Origin: Savagea serpentis | GTDB taxonomy: Bacteria > Bacillota > Bacilli > Bacillales_A > Planococcaceae | DNA length: 64,000 nt | Direction of reading: 5' to 3' | Assembly (NCBI RefSeq): GCF_015351395.1 | Contig: NZ_JADKPV010000001.1 | Span: 434,001-498,000 of the forward strand | Shown here: in pieces, positions 55,431 through 63,503 of the stretch | Position numbering within the stretch: position 1 is the stretch's first letter | Layout: each line of letters opens with the position of its first letter | Position numbers and translations under genes: made by a program | Notes under the pieces: model-generated | Seen by the model: the letters and a program-made list of their open reading frames with translations, nothing else | What the model was told of the DNA's origin: nothing | Database searches by the model: none

Positions 55431-55616
55431 ATGTTGTTGATTGCGATAAAGATTGTGTTGACACTATGGCTATTGCTTGCTGGGTTGATTGGTGGTGTTA
55501 GGTTGCTTGGAGTTAAGGCTGATTGGTTGGTTCGTGCTGTGGAATGGTTGTTATACATTACATTGTGTTCAACGTTTGTGTTGTTGATTATGTTTGTTTG
55601 GAGTATACAGTTTTGA
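55431..55616 (+). CDS. Small phage membrane protein
   Basis: 61 residues, two likely membrane helices (LIAIKIVLTLWLLLAGLIGG; LLYITLCSTFVLLIMFVW). GAGAGGTGATAGGTA precedes the ATG. Not recognised; possible roles include holin-like or superinfection-exclusion protein, but location before terS is unusual for a holin. Confidence 0.55.
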   Translation: MLLIAIKIVLTLWLLLAGLIGGVRLLGVKADWLVRAVEWLLYITLCSTFVLLIMFVWSIQF

Positions 55617-55744
55617 TTTTGTTGTTGAGATTGTTGAAGGACATAGCCCCTTTGTTTGTTGTGGGTGGACATTGTGTATAGAACGGTGAGTGGGTCGCCA
55701 AAAAATATTCAAATCAAAAAAACGTTTATAGGGAGGTTATAAAA

Positions 55745-56125
55745 TTGAAAATTAATAAAAAAATGACACAAAAACGCAAGTTGGAATTAATGGAAGAAAT
55801 TAAAAATAGTCTGTTAGATACAATTCGTGAGCAAGTGGATGAAGCTGATATTAAGCTTGCAACTCCAATAATTGAAGAGATTGCTTTTATCAAAGTTACA
55901 CTTCACACGCTAAAATACGACATTCATAAAAATGGTGCAACTTATCAATTTAAGAATGGATCGCAAGAAATGTTAATTGAACATCCTTCATCAAAAGTTT
56001 ACAACAGCCTACTTCCTAAATATAACGCTTTGTTCAACAGTCTAATAAAAATCTTACCTGAGAAAGTAATCAATCAATCAGATACAGATGATAAGCTAAA
56101 AAGTTTTTTAATGAGTGATACTTGA
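55745..56125 (+). CDS. Phage terminase small subunit (P27 family)
   Basis: 126 residues. TTG start behind TAGGGAGG. Helical, with the C-terminal part HPSSKVYNSLLPKYNALFNSLIKILPE that matches the P27 pattern (a...y..l...y..l...). Recognises phage DNA for packaging and loads the large subunit. The stop overlaps the TerL ATG (TGATG). Confidence 0.82.
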   Translation: MKINKKMTQKRKLELMEEIKNSLLDTIREQVDEADIKLATPIIEEIAFIKVTLHTLKYDIHKNGATYQFKNGSQEMLIEHPSSKVYNSLLPKYNALFNSLIKILPEKVINQSDTDDKLKSFLMSDT

Positions 56126-57834
56126 TGCGTAAATATGAAAATGGTTTATGGAAGTTTCCTGATGATTATAACCACATAAAAGAGTATCACAAGGCAATTG
56201 AGTCAGGTGAGGTTATTGCCAATCACAAGATAACACAAATCATGAAATATCTAAGTGAACAAGTAGATGTTAATGATACTTACTATTATGACCATAAGAG
56301 AGCCATTCACCCGATAACTTTCATTGAAAACTTTATCACTCATTACAAGGGCAGCAACGCAGGCAAACCTTTCTTCTTGGAATTGTGGCAAAGAGCTATT
56401 ATATCAGCTTTCTTTGGGTTTATTCACAGTGAAACAGGTTTGAGAAAATATAGAGAATTGCTGTTAATGGTGAGTAGAAAACAAGGAAAATCAGCGTTAG
56501 CCAGTGCTATTGCTGTATATATGCAATTTGCAGAAGGTGAGAACGCTCCAAGCTTAGTATCTGTTGCTACCAAAAGAGAACAAGCTAAATTGGTGTTTGA
56601 TGTGTCAAAGAGATTTATCAATGGCAGTAAACACTTATCTAAAAATGCCAATGTTCTTTTAAATGAAATCAGAACAGATTTTAATGATGGTTCATTCAAA
56701 CCTTTGGCATCTGAATCAAATAGTCTTGATGGTTTAGATATTAACTTTGCTGTGCATGATGAGCTCCATGCTTACAAAGACGCTAACTTATATAACGTTG
56801 TAGTTGATGGTATGAGCGCAAGGAAGCAACCTGTCACGTTAATCACAACAACAAATGGTTTTGTTCGCAATGGAATATTCGATTTAAAATATGAAGAAGC
56901 AAAGCGGATCATTGACGGCTTGTTTGTTGAAGATGGTTATAAAGATGATACTATTCTTCCTTTTGTTTATGAGTTAGATGACATAAACGAATGGAAGGAA
57001 GAAAAGAATTGGGAGAAAGCCAATCCAGGCATTGGAACTATCAAAGATAGAGATGCTTTAGCTACAAAGGTTTATCAGGCTAAGCACAATCCTTTATTGG
57101 TAAACAACTTATTAACAAAGGACTTTAACGTTGCAAGTAGCAGAGAACAGGCTTGGCTTAATTTCAATGATTACAACATTGAATCAACCTTTGATTTTGA
57201 GCAGATTAAACCATCATACGCAATCGCAGGGCTAGATTTATCTAAAACAACCGATTTAACTTCTGCTAATATTTTCTTCAAGCTACCGAATGATGAAACA
57301 CTATATTTCGAACACATGTATTTCATGCCTGCTAATGTGTTGGACAAGAGAATTGAAGAGGATAAAGTACCTTATGATGTATGGGTACAACAAGGTTATT
57401 TAAGATTATCAGAAGGCGGAATTGTTAAGGAACAAGATGTGCTTGATTGGTTCGATGAACTCAGGGCTAAACATGATATTTATGTTGTCTATCTTGGTTA
57501 TGATGAATGGGGTTTTAGTTCATTATTGAAAGATGAGTTTGCAGGACGTATTGGAGCAGATAACTTGTTTAATATTCGACAAGGTGCAAAAACTCTATCA
57601 ATTCCAATGTACAGATTAGAAGCTGAATTGAAGTCTAAAAACGTGAACTATAATAACAATCCAATCACCAAATGGTGTATCAGTAATACTCATGTGCAAA
57701 TGGATAGCAACGGTAACATCAAGCCTACTAAAAGTAGACAAGGGAAAAGGCAACGTATTGACGGACTAGCAAGTATGTTAAATAGTTATACGCTTTATCT
57801 TGATAAACAAAACGACTATGATAATTTAGTTTAA
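56125..57834 (+). CDS. Phage terminase large subunit
   Basis: 569 residues. ATPase domain with Walker A LLMVSRKQGKS near 114 (lysine-rich variant), VSVATKREQAK, Walker B FAVHDELHAY near 211, coupling motif LITTTNG; nuclease domain beginning AGLDLSKTTDLTSA near 370 (first acidic ligand) and GYDEWGFSS near 458. Motor for DNA packaging and cos cleavage, HK97/Terminase_1 type. TGATG overlap with TerS. Confidence 0.95.
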   Translation: MRKYENGLWKFPDDYNHIKEYHKAIESGEVIANHKITQIMKYLSEQVDVNDTYYYDHKRAIHPITFIENFITHYKGSNAGKPFFLELWQRAIISAFFGFIHSETGLRKYRELLLMVSRKQGKSALASAIAVYMQFAEGENAPSLVSVATKREQAKLVFDVSKRFINGSKHLSKNANVLLNEIRTDFNDGSFKPLASESNSLDGLDINFAVHDELHAYKDANLYNVVVDGMSARKQPVTLITTTNGFVRNGIFDLKYEEAKRIIDGLFVEDGYKDDTILPFVYELDDINEWKEEKNWEKANPGIGTIKDRDALATKVYQAKHNPLLVNNLLTKDFNVASSREQAWLNFNDYNIESTFDFEQIKPSYAIAGLDLSKTTDLTSANIFFKLPNDETLYFEHMYFMPANVLDKRIEEDKVPYDVWVQQGYLRLSEGGIVKEQDVLDWFDELRAKHDIYVVYLGYDEWGFSSLLKDEFAGRIGADNLFNIRQGAKTLSIPMYRLEAELKSKNVNYNNNPITKWCISNTHVQMDSNGNIKPTKSRQGKRQRIDGLASMLNSYTLYLDKQNDYDNLV

Positions 57835-57851
57835 AAAAAGGAGGTGGAAAA

Positions 57852-59042
57852 ATGAAATTAGTTGATAGATTGTTAGGTAACAAAGTCACATTTAACACAA
57901 GTCAAAACAGCCAAGTTGTTGAGCGCGATGGTGTTAATTGGTCGTTCTCAGCAGATATTGAATCTAGCGATATTGTTAAGGCGTGCATTAAGCCAAAGGT
58001 TAAAGCAATTGGTAAGTTACAAGTAAAACATGTAATTGGTGATATTGAGCAAGGATCTGAGCTAATCGATTTATTAAATGAACCGAATGAAATTGATAGT
58101 TTACAAACGCTTCTTGAAAAACTGGTTACACAATTGCAACTCAACAACAATGGATATGCAATCATTGAGCGTGATAACAAGGGTAAGCCTGTTGCAATTA
58201 TTCCTGTTTTATCGAACAGTGCAGAAATGAGCAAATCAAAGAGCGGTAACTTTTTTATTACGTTTAAAATGAGTCAAAAAGAAATTACTGTGCCATATGC
58301 TGATGTTATTCATTTAAAACAAGAACACAATGCGAAAGAGTACTTTGGACAATCGCCTGCACATAGTATTCAGAATATTTTGAAATCCATTTCTGCAAGT
58401 GATGAGTCAGTTGAACATGCAATTAAAAACAGCACTAAGTTACGTTGGTTGATGAAGTTTAATAACGTTATTAGACCTGAGGACATGCGCCAACAAATTG
58501 AACAGTTTAGGCAGGATTATTTACAAATAGAGAATGAAGGCGGTATTGCAGGCACAGATAACAAGTATGACTTAGAACAGATTAAGCAACAAGTATATGT
58601 GCCTGATACAGCAATTCAGAAGGAAAAAATTGAACGACTCTATTCTTATTTTGGGGTGAATGAATCAATTGTGAAAAATAATTACACAGAAGATGAATGG
58701 TCAGCTTTTTATGAAGCAGAAATTGAGCCATTAATCATTGCATTACAAAATGAGTTTACACGTAAATTGTTCACAAAGGTTGAACGCAGAAAAGGTAATC
58801 GCATTATCTTTGATGGCACAGGTTTCTTATTCTCTTCAATGGAAACAAAGTTAAAATTAGTTGATTACGTTGATAGAGGTTTAGTAACTCCAAATGAAGC
58901 AAGAAAAATTATGAATATGCCATCAATTGAAGGCGGAGATATTCCAATCAGACGACTTGATACAGCAAGAGTTGATGATGAACGTTTTTATAATGTAGTG
59001 GACGATACCACTTTGAAAGGTGGTGACAAAGATGAAGTTTGA
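57852..59042 (+). CDS. Phage portal protein (HK97 type)
   Basis: 396 residues. Family features: NWSFSADIESSDIVKACI, LLNEPNE, QLQLNNNGYAIIERD, VIHLKQEH, then the clip/stem part SYFGVNESIVKN and the C-terminal MPSIEGGD. Forms the dodecameric ring through which DNA enters the head. AAAGGAGGTGG ribosome site. Overlaps the protease start by 11 bases. Confidence 0.95.
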   Translation: MKLVDRLLGNKVTFNTSQNSQVVERDGVNWSFSADIESSDIVKACIKPKVKAIGKLQVKHVIGDIEQGSELIDLLNEPNEIDSLQTLLEKLVTQLQLNNNGYAIIERDNKGKPVAIIPVLSNSAEMSKSKSGNFFITFKMSQKEITVPYADVIHLKQEHNAKEYFGQSPAHSIQNILKSISASDESVEHAIKNSTKLRWLMKFNNVIRPEDMRQQIEQFRQDYLQIENEGGIAGTDNKYDLEQIKQQVYVPDTAIQKEKIERLYSYFGVNESIVKNNYTEDEWSAFYEAEIEPLIIALQNEFTRKLFTKVERRKGNRIIFDGTGFLFSSMETKLKLVDYVDRGLVTPNEARKIMNMPSIEGGDIPIRRLDTARVDDERFYNVVDDTTLKGGDKDEV

Positions 59043-59613
59043 GAAAAGAGAACTATTAATTGAAGATTTATCAATTGATAAAAAAGAAAATAGTATGACG
59101 GTAGAAGGCTATACGCTCAAATGGGGATCAATGAGTAACCCTATTGCAACAGCGGATGGTTTTTTCTATGAAAACTTTGCTATGGGAGCATTTGATGAAA
59201 CATTGCAAAATGATGAACAACTAGTGCTCTATGGTCATGACATTAATCAAGTGTTAGGGCGCACAAGCAATAACACAGCTCTTTTAGTTGCTGATGAAGC
59301 TGGTTTACATTTAACAGTTGATTTACCTAATACAACGCTAGGAAAAGACGTGTTAGAACTTGTTAAGCGTGGCGATATTGCAGGTATGAGTGTTGGCTTT
59401 ATCAAGCAAGAGGATTCATTTGAACGTGTTGATGGTGACATTGTTCGCACAATCAATAAAGCTAAATTGGTTGAAGTAAGTTTAGTGCCAATGCCTGCAT
59501 ATGATAGCAGCGATGTAAGTCAACGCAGTATGGAAGGGTTACAAGATTTATTAGAACAAGAACAAAAACAAAAGGAATTGCGACAACGCTTATTGTTGTT
59601 AGCACAGATTTAA
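59032..59613 (+). CDS. HK97-family prohead protease
   Basis: 193 residues. Herpes/HK97-type serine protease: VLYGHDINQVLGR (catalytic His near 71), RGDIAGMSVGF (catalytic Ser near 122) and LVEVSLVPMPAY. ATG at 59032 behind AAAGGTGGTG; the GTGs at 59020/59023 lie in that ribosome site. Removes the capsid delta domain. Confidence 0.94.
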   Translation: MKFEKRELLIEDLSIDKKENSMTVEGYTLKWGSMSNPIATADGFFYENFAMGAFDETLQNDEQLVLYGHDINQVLGRTSNNTALLVADEAGLHLTVDLPNTTLGKDVLELVKRGDIAGMSVGFIKQEDSFERVDGDIVRTINKAKLVEVSLVPMPAYDSSDVSQRSMEGLQDLLEQEQKQKELRQRLLLLAQI

Positions 59614-59633
59614 AACAAAAGGGGATATTAAAA

Positions 59634-60746
59634 ATGGAAAAACGTTTACAAGAAATTGAAACACGCAAGGTAGAGTTACGTACAGCATTAGCTGATACAA
59701 CACAAGAGGTTAATCTTGAAGAAATTGAAACAGAATTACGTGAGTTACAAGTTGAGGTTGAAGAAATTGAGCAACGTCAAGCTTTATTAGCTGATGTAGC
59801 AGAAATCAAAGAAGGAAAACAAATCACAAATACAATTGAGAAAGAGGAACGTAAAATGACAGTAGATAAAATGGAAGTACGTGCACAAGAATTGAAAGAA
59901 AACCGTATGGTTACAGTTGACCAAACTGCTTTAGCAGTACACGCAGGCGATGAAATTAATGGTGGGTTTAACACAGTTTCAACTTTAGTTGATGCAGTAA
60001 AAATCAAAGCATTAGCAGGTGGAGAGTCATACAGAGCTCCATATCGTGCAACAGATGCAGTTGGTGGAATGACAGCAGAAGGCGCAAAATATCATGAAGG
60101 ACAACCTACATTTGCATACGCAGAAATTAACAAAGCAAAAGTTACAGATTACGCAGAAGTCACAGAAGAAGTAGAGAAACTACCAAACGCTAATTATGTA
60201 GCAGAAGTTGAAGGTGAAGTATTAAAAGGTTTAAAACGTAAATTAAATAAACAAATCTTATTGGGCGATGGCACAGCAGGTAACTTAGCAGGGATCTTCT
60301 CAGATAAAGCTACTGCTTTAACAGGTGACGCTGATATTACAGTTGACGCTATTACTACTGATACTTTAGATGACATTGTATTCTCTTATGGAATCGAAGA
60401 TGTTGAAGGAGATGCTACTTTAATCTTATCAAAGGCTACATTACGTGAGTTTGCAAAATTACGTACAGATTTAGGAACAAAAGTACACGAAATCAAAGTT
60501 GCAGGTAACACAGGAACAATTGACGGTGTACCATTCATTATTAACAACTTTGCAGATGCTCATGAGTCATTCTTTATGGCATACGGTAACTTAGCAAATT
60601 ATGAAGTAGCAGTATTCTCAGATGTTGATTTACAACGTTCGGCTGACTTCAAATTTGACCAGGGAATTGTAGCGTATCGTGGTTCTATCTTTGCAGGCGG
60701 TAACGTTGTAGCACAAGATGGCTTTGTACGTGTAAAAAAAAATTAA
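59634..60746 (+). CDS. Major capsid protein (HK97 fold)
   Basis: 370 residues. An N-terminal coiled-coil delta domain (about 1-90, rich in Glu/Arg; QVEVEEIEQRQALL) is removed by the protease; the HK97 body follows (INGGFNTVSTLVD, SYRAPYRATDA, LSKATLREFAKLRTD, GVPFIINNF, GSIFAGGNVVAQDGFVRVKK). AAAGGGGATATTAAAA before the ATG. It ends in a run of nine A (60734-60742) and a TAA. A -1 shift there opens a 60-codon extension. Confidence 0.95.
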   Translation: MEKRLQEIETRKVELRTALADTTQEVNLEEIETELRELQVEVEEIEQRQALLADVAEIKEGKQITNTIEKEERKMTVDKMEVRAQELKENRMVTVDQTALAVHAGDEINGGFNTVSTLVDAVKIKALAGGESYRAPYRATDAVGGMTAEGAKYHEGQPTFAYAEINKAKVTDYAEVTEEVEKLPNANYVAEVEGEVLKGLKRKLNKQILLGDGTAGNLAGIFSDKATALTGDADITVDAITTDTLDDIVFSYGIEDVEGDATLILSKATLREFAKLRTDLGTKVHEIKVAGNTGTIDGVPFIINNFADAHESFFMAYGNLANYEVAVFSDVDLQRSADFKFDQGIVAYRGSIFAGGNVVAQDGFVRVKKN

Positions 60747-60922
60747 TTGAAACACCAATTGAACCTGAAACTGAAGAAGTAGATAAACCAACTGTTCCAC
60801 CGATTGAAGAAACGCATAATGATGTGAGTCAATATCATACTGGTGGAGGTTGGTATACTCTTCCAAACGGTGAAAAGGTACAAGGTAAACAAAATGCGAT
60901 TGACGCATTGGAGTTGATTTAA
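60740..60922 (+). CDS. C-terminal extension of the capsid protein by -1 frameshift
   Basis: The zero frame reads GTA AAA AAA AAT TAA; slipping back one base on the A run (A AAA AAA) continues AAA TTA ATT GAA and stays open to TAA at 60920-60922. It would add about 60 residues: a Pro/Glu-rich linker (ETPIEPETEEVDKPTVPP) and a compact end (HTGGGWYTLPNGEKVQG... DALELI), giving about 429 residues in total. It has no start codon or ribosome site of its own and stops one base before the next gene, so a fusion product is the best reading. Confidence 0.75.
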   Translation, partial: KLIETPIEPETEEVDKPTVPPIEETHNDVSQYHTGGGWYTLPNGEKVQGKQNAIDALELI

Positions 60923-60923
60923 T

Positions 60924-61190
60924 ATGGCTTTACTAGATAAATGTAAGATTGCATTAAGAGTATCAGCTGATGTATTTGATGATGAAATTAAAATGCTAAT
61001 TGAAGCAGGAAAATTAGACTTAGAAGAAAGCGGGATCAATGTAGACTTGGATGACGAACTTATTGAAACTGCTGTTATCTTCTTTGTTAAATCTAGCTTT
61101 GGTTATGATAACAAAGACAGTGAAAAACAACTTAGAGCTTATGAGCGTATTAAACGCAAGTTGGCTTTATCAAGTCGGTGGGCGTTATGA
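60924..61190 (+). CDS. Head-tail connector (gp6/YqbG-like)
   Basis: 88 residues, all helical: LLDKCKIALRVSADVFDDEIKMLIEAGKLDLEESGI then FFVKSSFGYDNKD. This is the Phage_connect_1 pattern (HK97 gp6 type), a ring between portal and tail. Start TATG right after the capsid extension stop. Overlaps the next start (ATGA). Confidence 0.9.
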   Translation: MALLDKCKIALRVSADVFDDEIKMLIEAGKLDLEESGINVDLDDELIETAVIFFVKSSFGYDNKDSEKQLRAYERIKRKLALSSRWAL

Positions 61191-61507
61191 GATACAATGA
61201 TGCAATTTATCTTATCAAAGAAGAAACTGTTTATGATGAATTAGGTATCGGTAAAAAAGAGAAGTCTGAACGCTTGGTATTTGCTAATAAATATCAAGTT
61301 TCAACGTCTGAATTTTATAGTGACAATGTACGACATGATGCAAGCACTCAAGCTATCAGACATAAATCAGCATTTATTGTGCGTTCAAGTGATTATGACA
61401 ATGAAACTAGTTTTCTGTATGATAAAAAAGAATATGAAATCATTAGAGTATCAGACCTTGGTGAATTTACGCATATTGTTGGTGGTGAAAAAATTGGCAA
61501 ACGTTAA
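61187..61507 (+). CDS. Head closure / head-tail adaptor protein
   Basis: 106 residues. Beta-rich, with KEETVYDELGIGKKEKSE, QVSTSEFYSDN and YDKKEYEIIRVSDLGEF, the pattern of SPP1 gp16-like stopper proteins. ATG 61187 overlaps the connector stop; upstream GTGGGCG is weak, so coupled translation is likely. Confidence 0.82.
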   Translation: MRYNDAIYLIKEETVYDELGIGKKEKSERLVFANKYQVSTSEFYSDNVRHDASTQAIRHKSAFIVRSSDYDNETSFLYDKKEYEIIRVSDLGEFTHIVGGEKIGKR

Positions 61508-61862
61508 AGTAAGTATTGATGGTTTTGCTGATGCTATCACTAAGCTCATGAAAGAGTACACCGATGAAGTTGAGCAGGGAATGAAAGAAGCGCAAGAAAA
61601 AGTTGCAAAAGATGGCGCTGATAAACTTAAAGGTAGTTCACCTAAGCGCACAGGGAAATATGCTAAAGCATGGAAGGCAAAAGAACAAGAAGGCGGTTGG
61701 GTTATCTATAATACTAAAGGACAACTCACTCACTTGCTTGAAAAAGGTCATGCTTTGCGACAGGGTGGACGTACTAGAGCATTTGTGCACATTGAGCCTG
61801 TTGAACAGAGTGTTATTGACGAATTTGAAAAAGCAGTAATTAAGGTGATACAAAATGGATAA
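61494..61862 (+). CDS. HK97 gp10-like tail-joining protein
   Basis: 122 residues from TTG 61494. Sequence KVSIDGFADAITKLMKEY, DKLKGSSPKRTGKYAKAWKAK, LLEKGHALRQGG fits the HK97_gp10 family (the S.PKRTG and EKGH signatures). The longer frame from 61281 runs in another reading of the adaptor. GGTGGTGAAAAAA precedes the TTG. It overlaps the adaptor end by 14 bases. Confidence 0.9.
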   Translation: MANVKVSIDGFADAITKLMKEYTDEVEQGMKEAQEKVAKDGADKLKGSSPKRTGKYAKAWKAKEQEGGWVIYNTKGQLTHLLEKGHALRQGGRTRAFVHIEPVEQSVIDEFEKAVIKVIQNG

Positions 61863-62178
61863 AGTAAATAAGTTCACACGCTTGAAACAAGGAATGGATA
61901 AGCTAGGTTTACCTATTGCATATCACCATTTCAATGAACCAGTTAATCCTCCTTTTGTGGTATACTACTCACCTCATGTTAATAATTTTGTGGCTGATAA
62001 TGAGATTTATATGCAAACAGATTACATTGAGATTGAGCTCTACACAGAAGGTAAAGATTTTGAACTTGAACAAAAGGTTCATGATATTTTGACAGAATTA
62101 AATATTATCTATGGAAAATATGAAGCATATATAAAAGAAGAAAATCTTTTTATGCAGACATATGAACTAGAAATTTAA
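61855..62178 (+). CDS. Tail completion / tail terminator protein
   Basis: 107 residues, alpha/beta: LPIAYHHFNEPVNPPFVVYY, IEIELYTEGKDFELEQKVHDIL. Fits the tail-terminator (gp17/DUF3168-like) class that caps the tail tube. Overlaps the gp10-like gene by 8 bases. A terminator-like hairpin follows. Confidence 0.82.
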   Translation: MDKVNKFTRLKQGMDKLGLPIAYHHFNEPVNPPFVVYYSPHVNNFVADNEIYMQTDYIEIELYTEGKDFELEQKVHDILTELNIIYGKYEAYIKEENLFMQTYELEI

Positions 62179-62180
62179 AG

Positions 62181-62208
62181 CACTCACATGTAATTGTGGG
62201 TGTTTTTC
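62181..62208 (+). terminator. Hairpin with U-tract before the major tail gene
   Basis: CACTCACA-TGTAAT-TGTGGGTG then TTTTT; one G-U pair. Confidence 0.75.
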
Positions 62209-62242
62209 TATTAAAAAATTAAAATTAAAGGGGAAATTTATA

Positions 62243-62815
62243 ATGACAAACAAAGTACGTTACGGACTAACTAATGTCCACGTTGCAGTAATTGAAGATG
62301 TTAAAGATGACAAAGAAGTATACGGTGAGTTTCAACGTGTGCGTGGAGCAGTTAATTTATCACTAGACCCACAAGGTGACCAAACACCATTTTATGCTGA
62401 CAATATGGCATATCATGTGTTCACGTCGAACGCAGGTTACGAAGGATCAATTGAATTGGCTGAACTTCCTGAATTTTTCTTGGAAGAAATCTTAGGAGAA
62501 AAGAAAGTTAACGGAGTCTTAGTCGAAGATATTAACGCAAAGGGTAAATCATTTGCACTTGCATTTGAGTTTGATGGAGATAAGAAAGCAACACGTCATG
62601 TACTCTATAACTGTACAGCTTCACGTCCAACTATCTCAGGACAGACAAACGCAGAATCAATTGAAGCACAGACTTCTGAATTAACATTTACTGCAGCGCC
62701 AAGCGCTAAAGGTGTTGTACGTGCTAAAACAGCTTCAGAAACAGCTGATGAAGTATATAACACATGGTTTACAGCACCATTCGATGCTGAAGCAACAACA
62801 ACAGAAGAAGATTAA
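62243..62815 (+). CDS. Major tail protein
   Basis: 190 residues, phi13-like major tail protein: KVRYGLTNVHVAVIED, GAVNLSLDPQGDQTPFYADN, NAGYEGSIELAELPE, ASRPTISGQTN. Forms the tail tube of the siphophage. AAAGGGGAAATTTATA ribosome site. Set off from both neighbours by hairpins, which would suit high expression. Confidence 0.9.
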   Translation: MTNKVRYGLTNVHVAVIEDVKDDKEVYGEFQRVRGAVNLSLDPQGDQTPFYADNMAYHVFTSNAGYEGSIELAELPEFFLEEILGEKKVNGVLVEDINAKGKSFALAFEFDGDKKATRHVLYNCTASRPTISGQTNAESIEAQTSELTFTAAPSAKGVVRAKTASETADEVYNTWFTAPFDAEATTTEED

Positions 62816-62823
62816 TTATCAAA

Positions 62824-62858
62824 AGGTAAGTCGGCTATATTGCTGATTTACCTTTTTT
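62824..62858 (+). terminator. Terminator-like hairpin after the major tail gene
   Basis: AGGTAAGTCGGC pairs with GCTGATTTACCT around TATATT, then TTTTTT. Likely reduces read-through to the chaperone and tape measure genes. Confidence 0.8.
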
Positions 62859-62884
62859 ATTTCAGAAAAATAGGAGTGGAACTA

Positions 62885-63262
62885 ATGGAAACAACAATGA
62901 TGATTGGTGAAGAAGAATATCGCATTAAAGCGACTGCAATCACAGCTATGCACTACAGAAACCAATTTAAAGCTGATATTTTGGCTGATACTTTTAAAGC
63001 AATCGGTGGAGTAGAAAATATTGCAACGCTTCAAGAACTAGAAAACAAATCTGAATACAAACAAATGGAAGCATTGATTGATGGTTTTGACACTATCTTA
63101 ATTTATCAATTGACATGGGCATTTTTAAAAACAGCTGATTTAAAAACGCAACCGTTCGCCAAATGGCTTGATAGCTTACCATATGTACCTGTTACAGATT
63201 TAATTTTACAAGATGGTTTCTTAGAATTATTGGTTGGTAACATTCACCGTAAAAAAAAATAG
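62885..63262 (+). CDS. Tail assembly chaperone gpG
   Basis: 125 residues. Wraps the tape measure during tail assembly. Sequence METTMMIGEEEYRIKATAITAMHYRNQF, FLKTADLKTQPFAKWLDSL is typical of the Firmicute gpG class. ATG 62885 behind AATAGGAGTGG; the longer frame from 62840 starts inside the hairpin. It ends CGT AAA AAA AAA TAG, a slippery site. Confidence 0.88.
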   Translation: METTMMIGEEEYRIKATAITAMHYRNQFKADILADTFKAIGGVENIATLQELENKSEYKQMEALIDGFDTILIYQLTWAFLKTADLKTQPFAKWLDSLPYVPVTDLILQDGFLELLVGNIHRKKK

Positions 63263-63486
63263 AAAATACGGTACAAAACAATGAACTCAGTGATGAAGAT
63301 ATTTTAACTACTGAGTCTTTTTTTATGACTTGTAAATTAGTTGGTCTAACACTAGACGACATGGAGATTATGACGATTGGTGATTGTCTAGATTATGCAA
63401 CCGATTATATCAGAATTAAAAATCAAGATAGCATGGATCAGCCACAAGTTAAAAAAGCAACTCAAGCTGATTTCGACAATTTCTAA
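63259..63486 (+). CDS. gpT part of tail chaperone, made by -1 frameshift (gpGT)
   Basis: The A9 run (63251-63259) allows a -1 slip; the new frame reads ATA GAA AAT ACG GTA and stays open for 75 codons to TAA at 63484-63486. The extension (IENTVQNNELSDEDI... TCKLVGLTLDDMEIMTIGDCLDYA... ADFDNF) matches the usual T domain that recruits the tape measure. The fusion would have about 200 residues. No ribosome site of its own. Confidence 0.88.
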   Translation: MENTVQNNELSDEDILTTESFFMTCKLVGLTLDDMEIMTIGDCLDYATDYIRIKNQDSMDQPQVKKATQADFDNF

Positions 63487-63503
63487 AGAAAGGAGAGAGA
63501 TAA

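Noticed and set aside
55406-55672. Minus-strand frame of 88 residues opposite the small membrane gene
   Set aside because: Low-complexity Asn/Gln/Ser-rich product, no ribosome site, wrong strand for the phage; a shadow of the plus-strand gene and repeats.
60630-61039. Minus-strand frames opposite the capsid end
   Set aside because: Shadows of coding DNA; the plus-strand -1 frame there is better supported by its stop position and composition.
61281-61493. Long 193-residue reading of the gp10-like protein
   Set aside because: The first 71 codons overlap the head adaptor in another frame and do not fit the family; the family N-terminus begins at TTG 61494.
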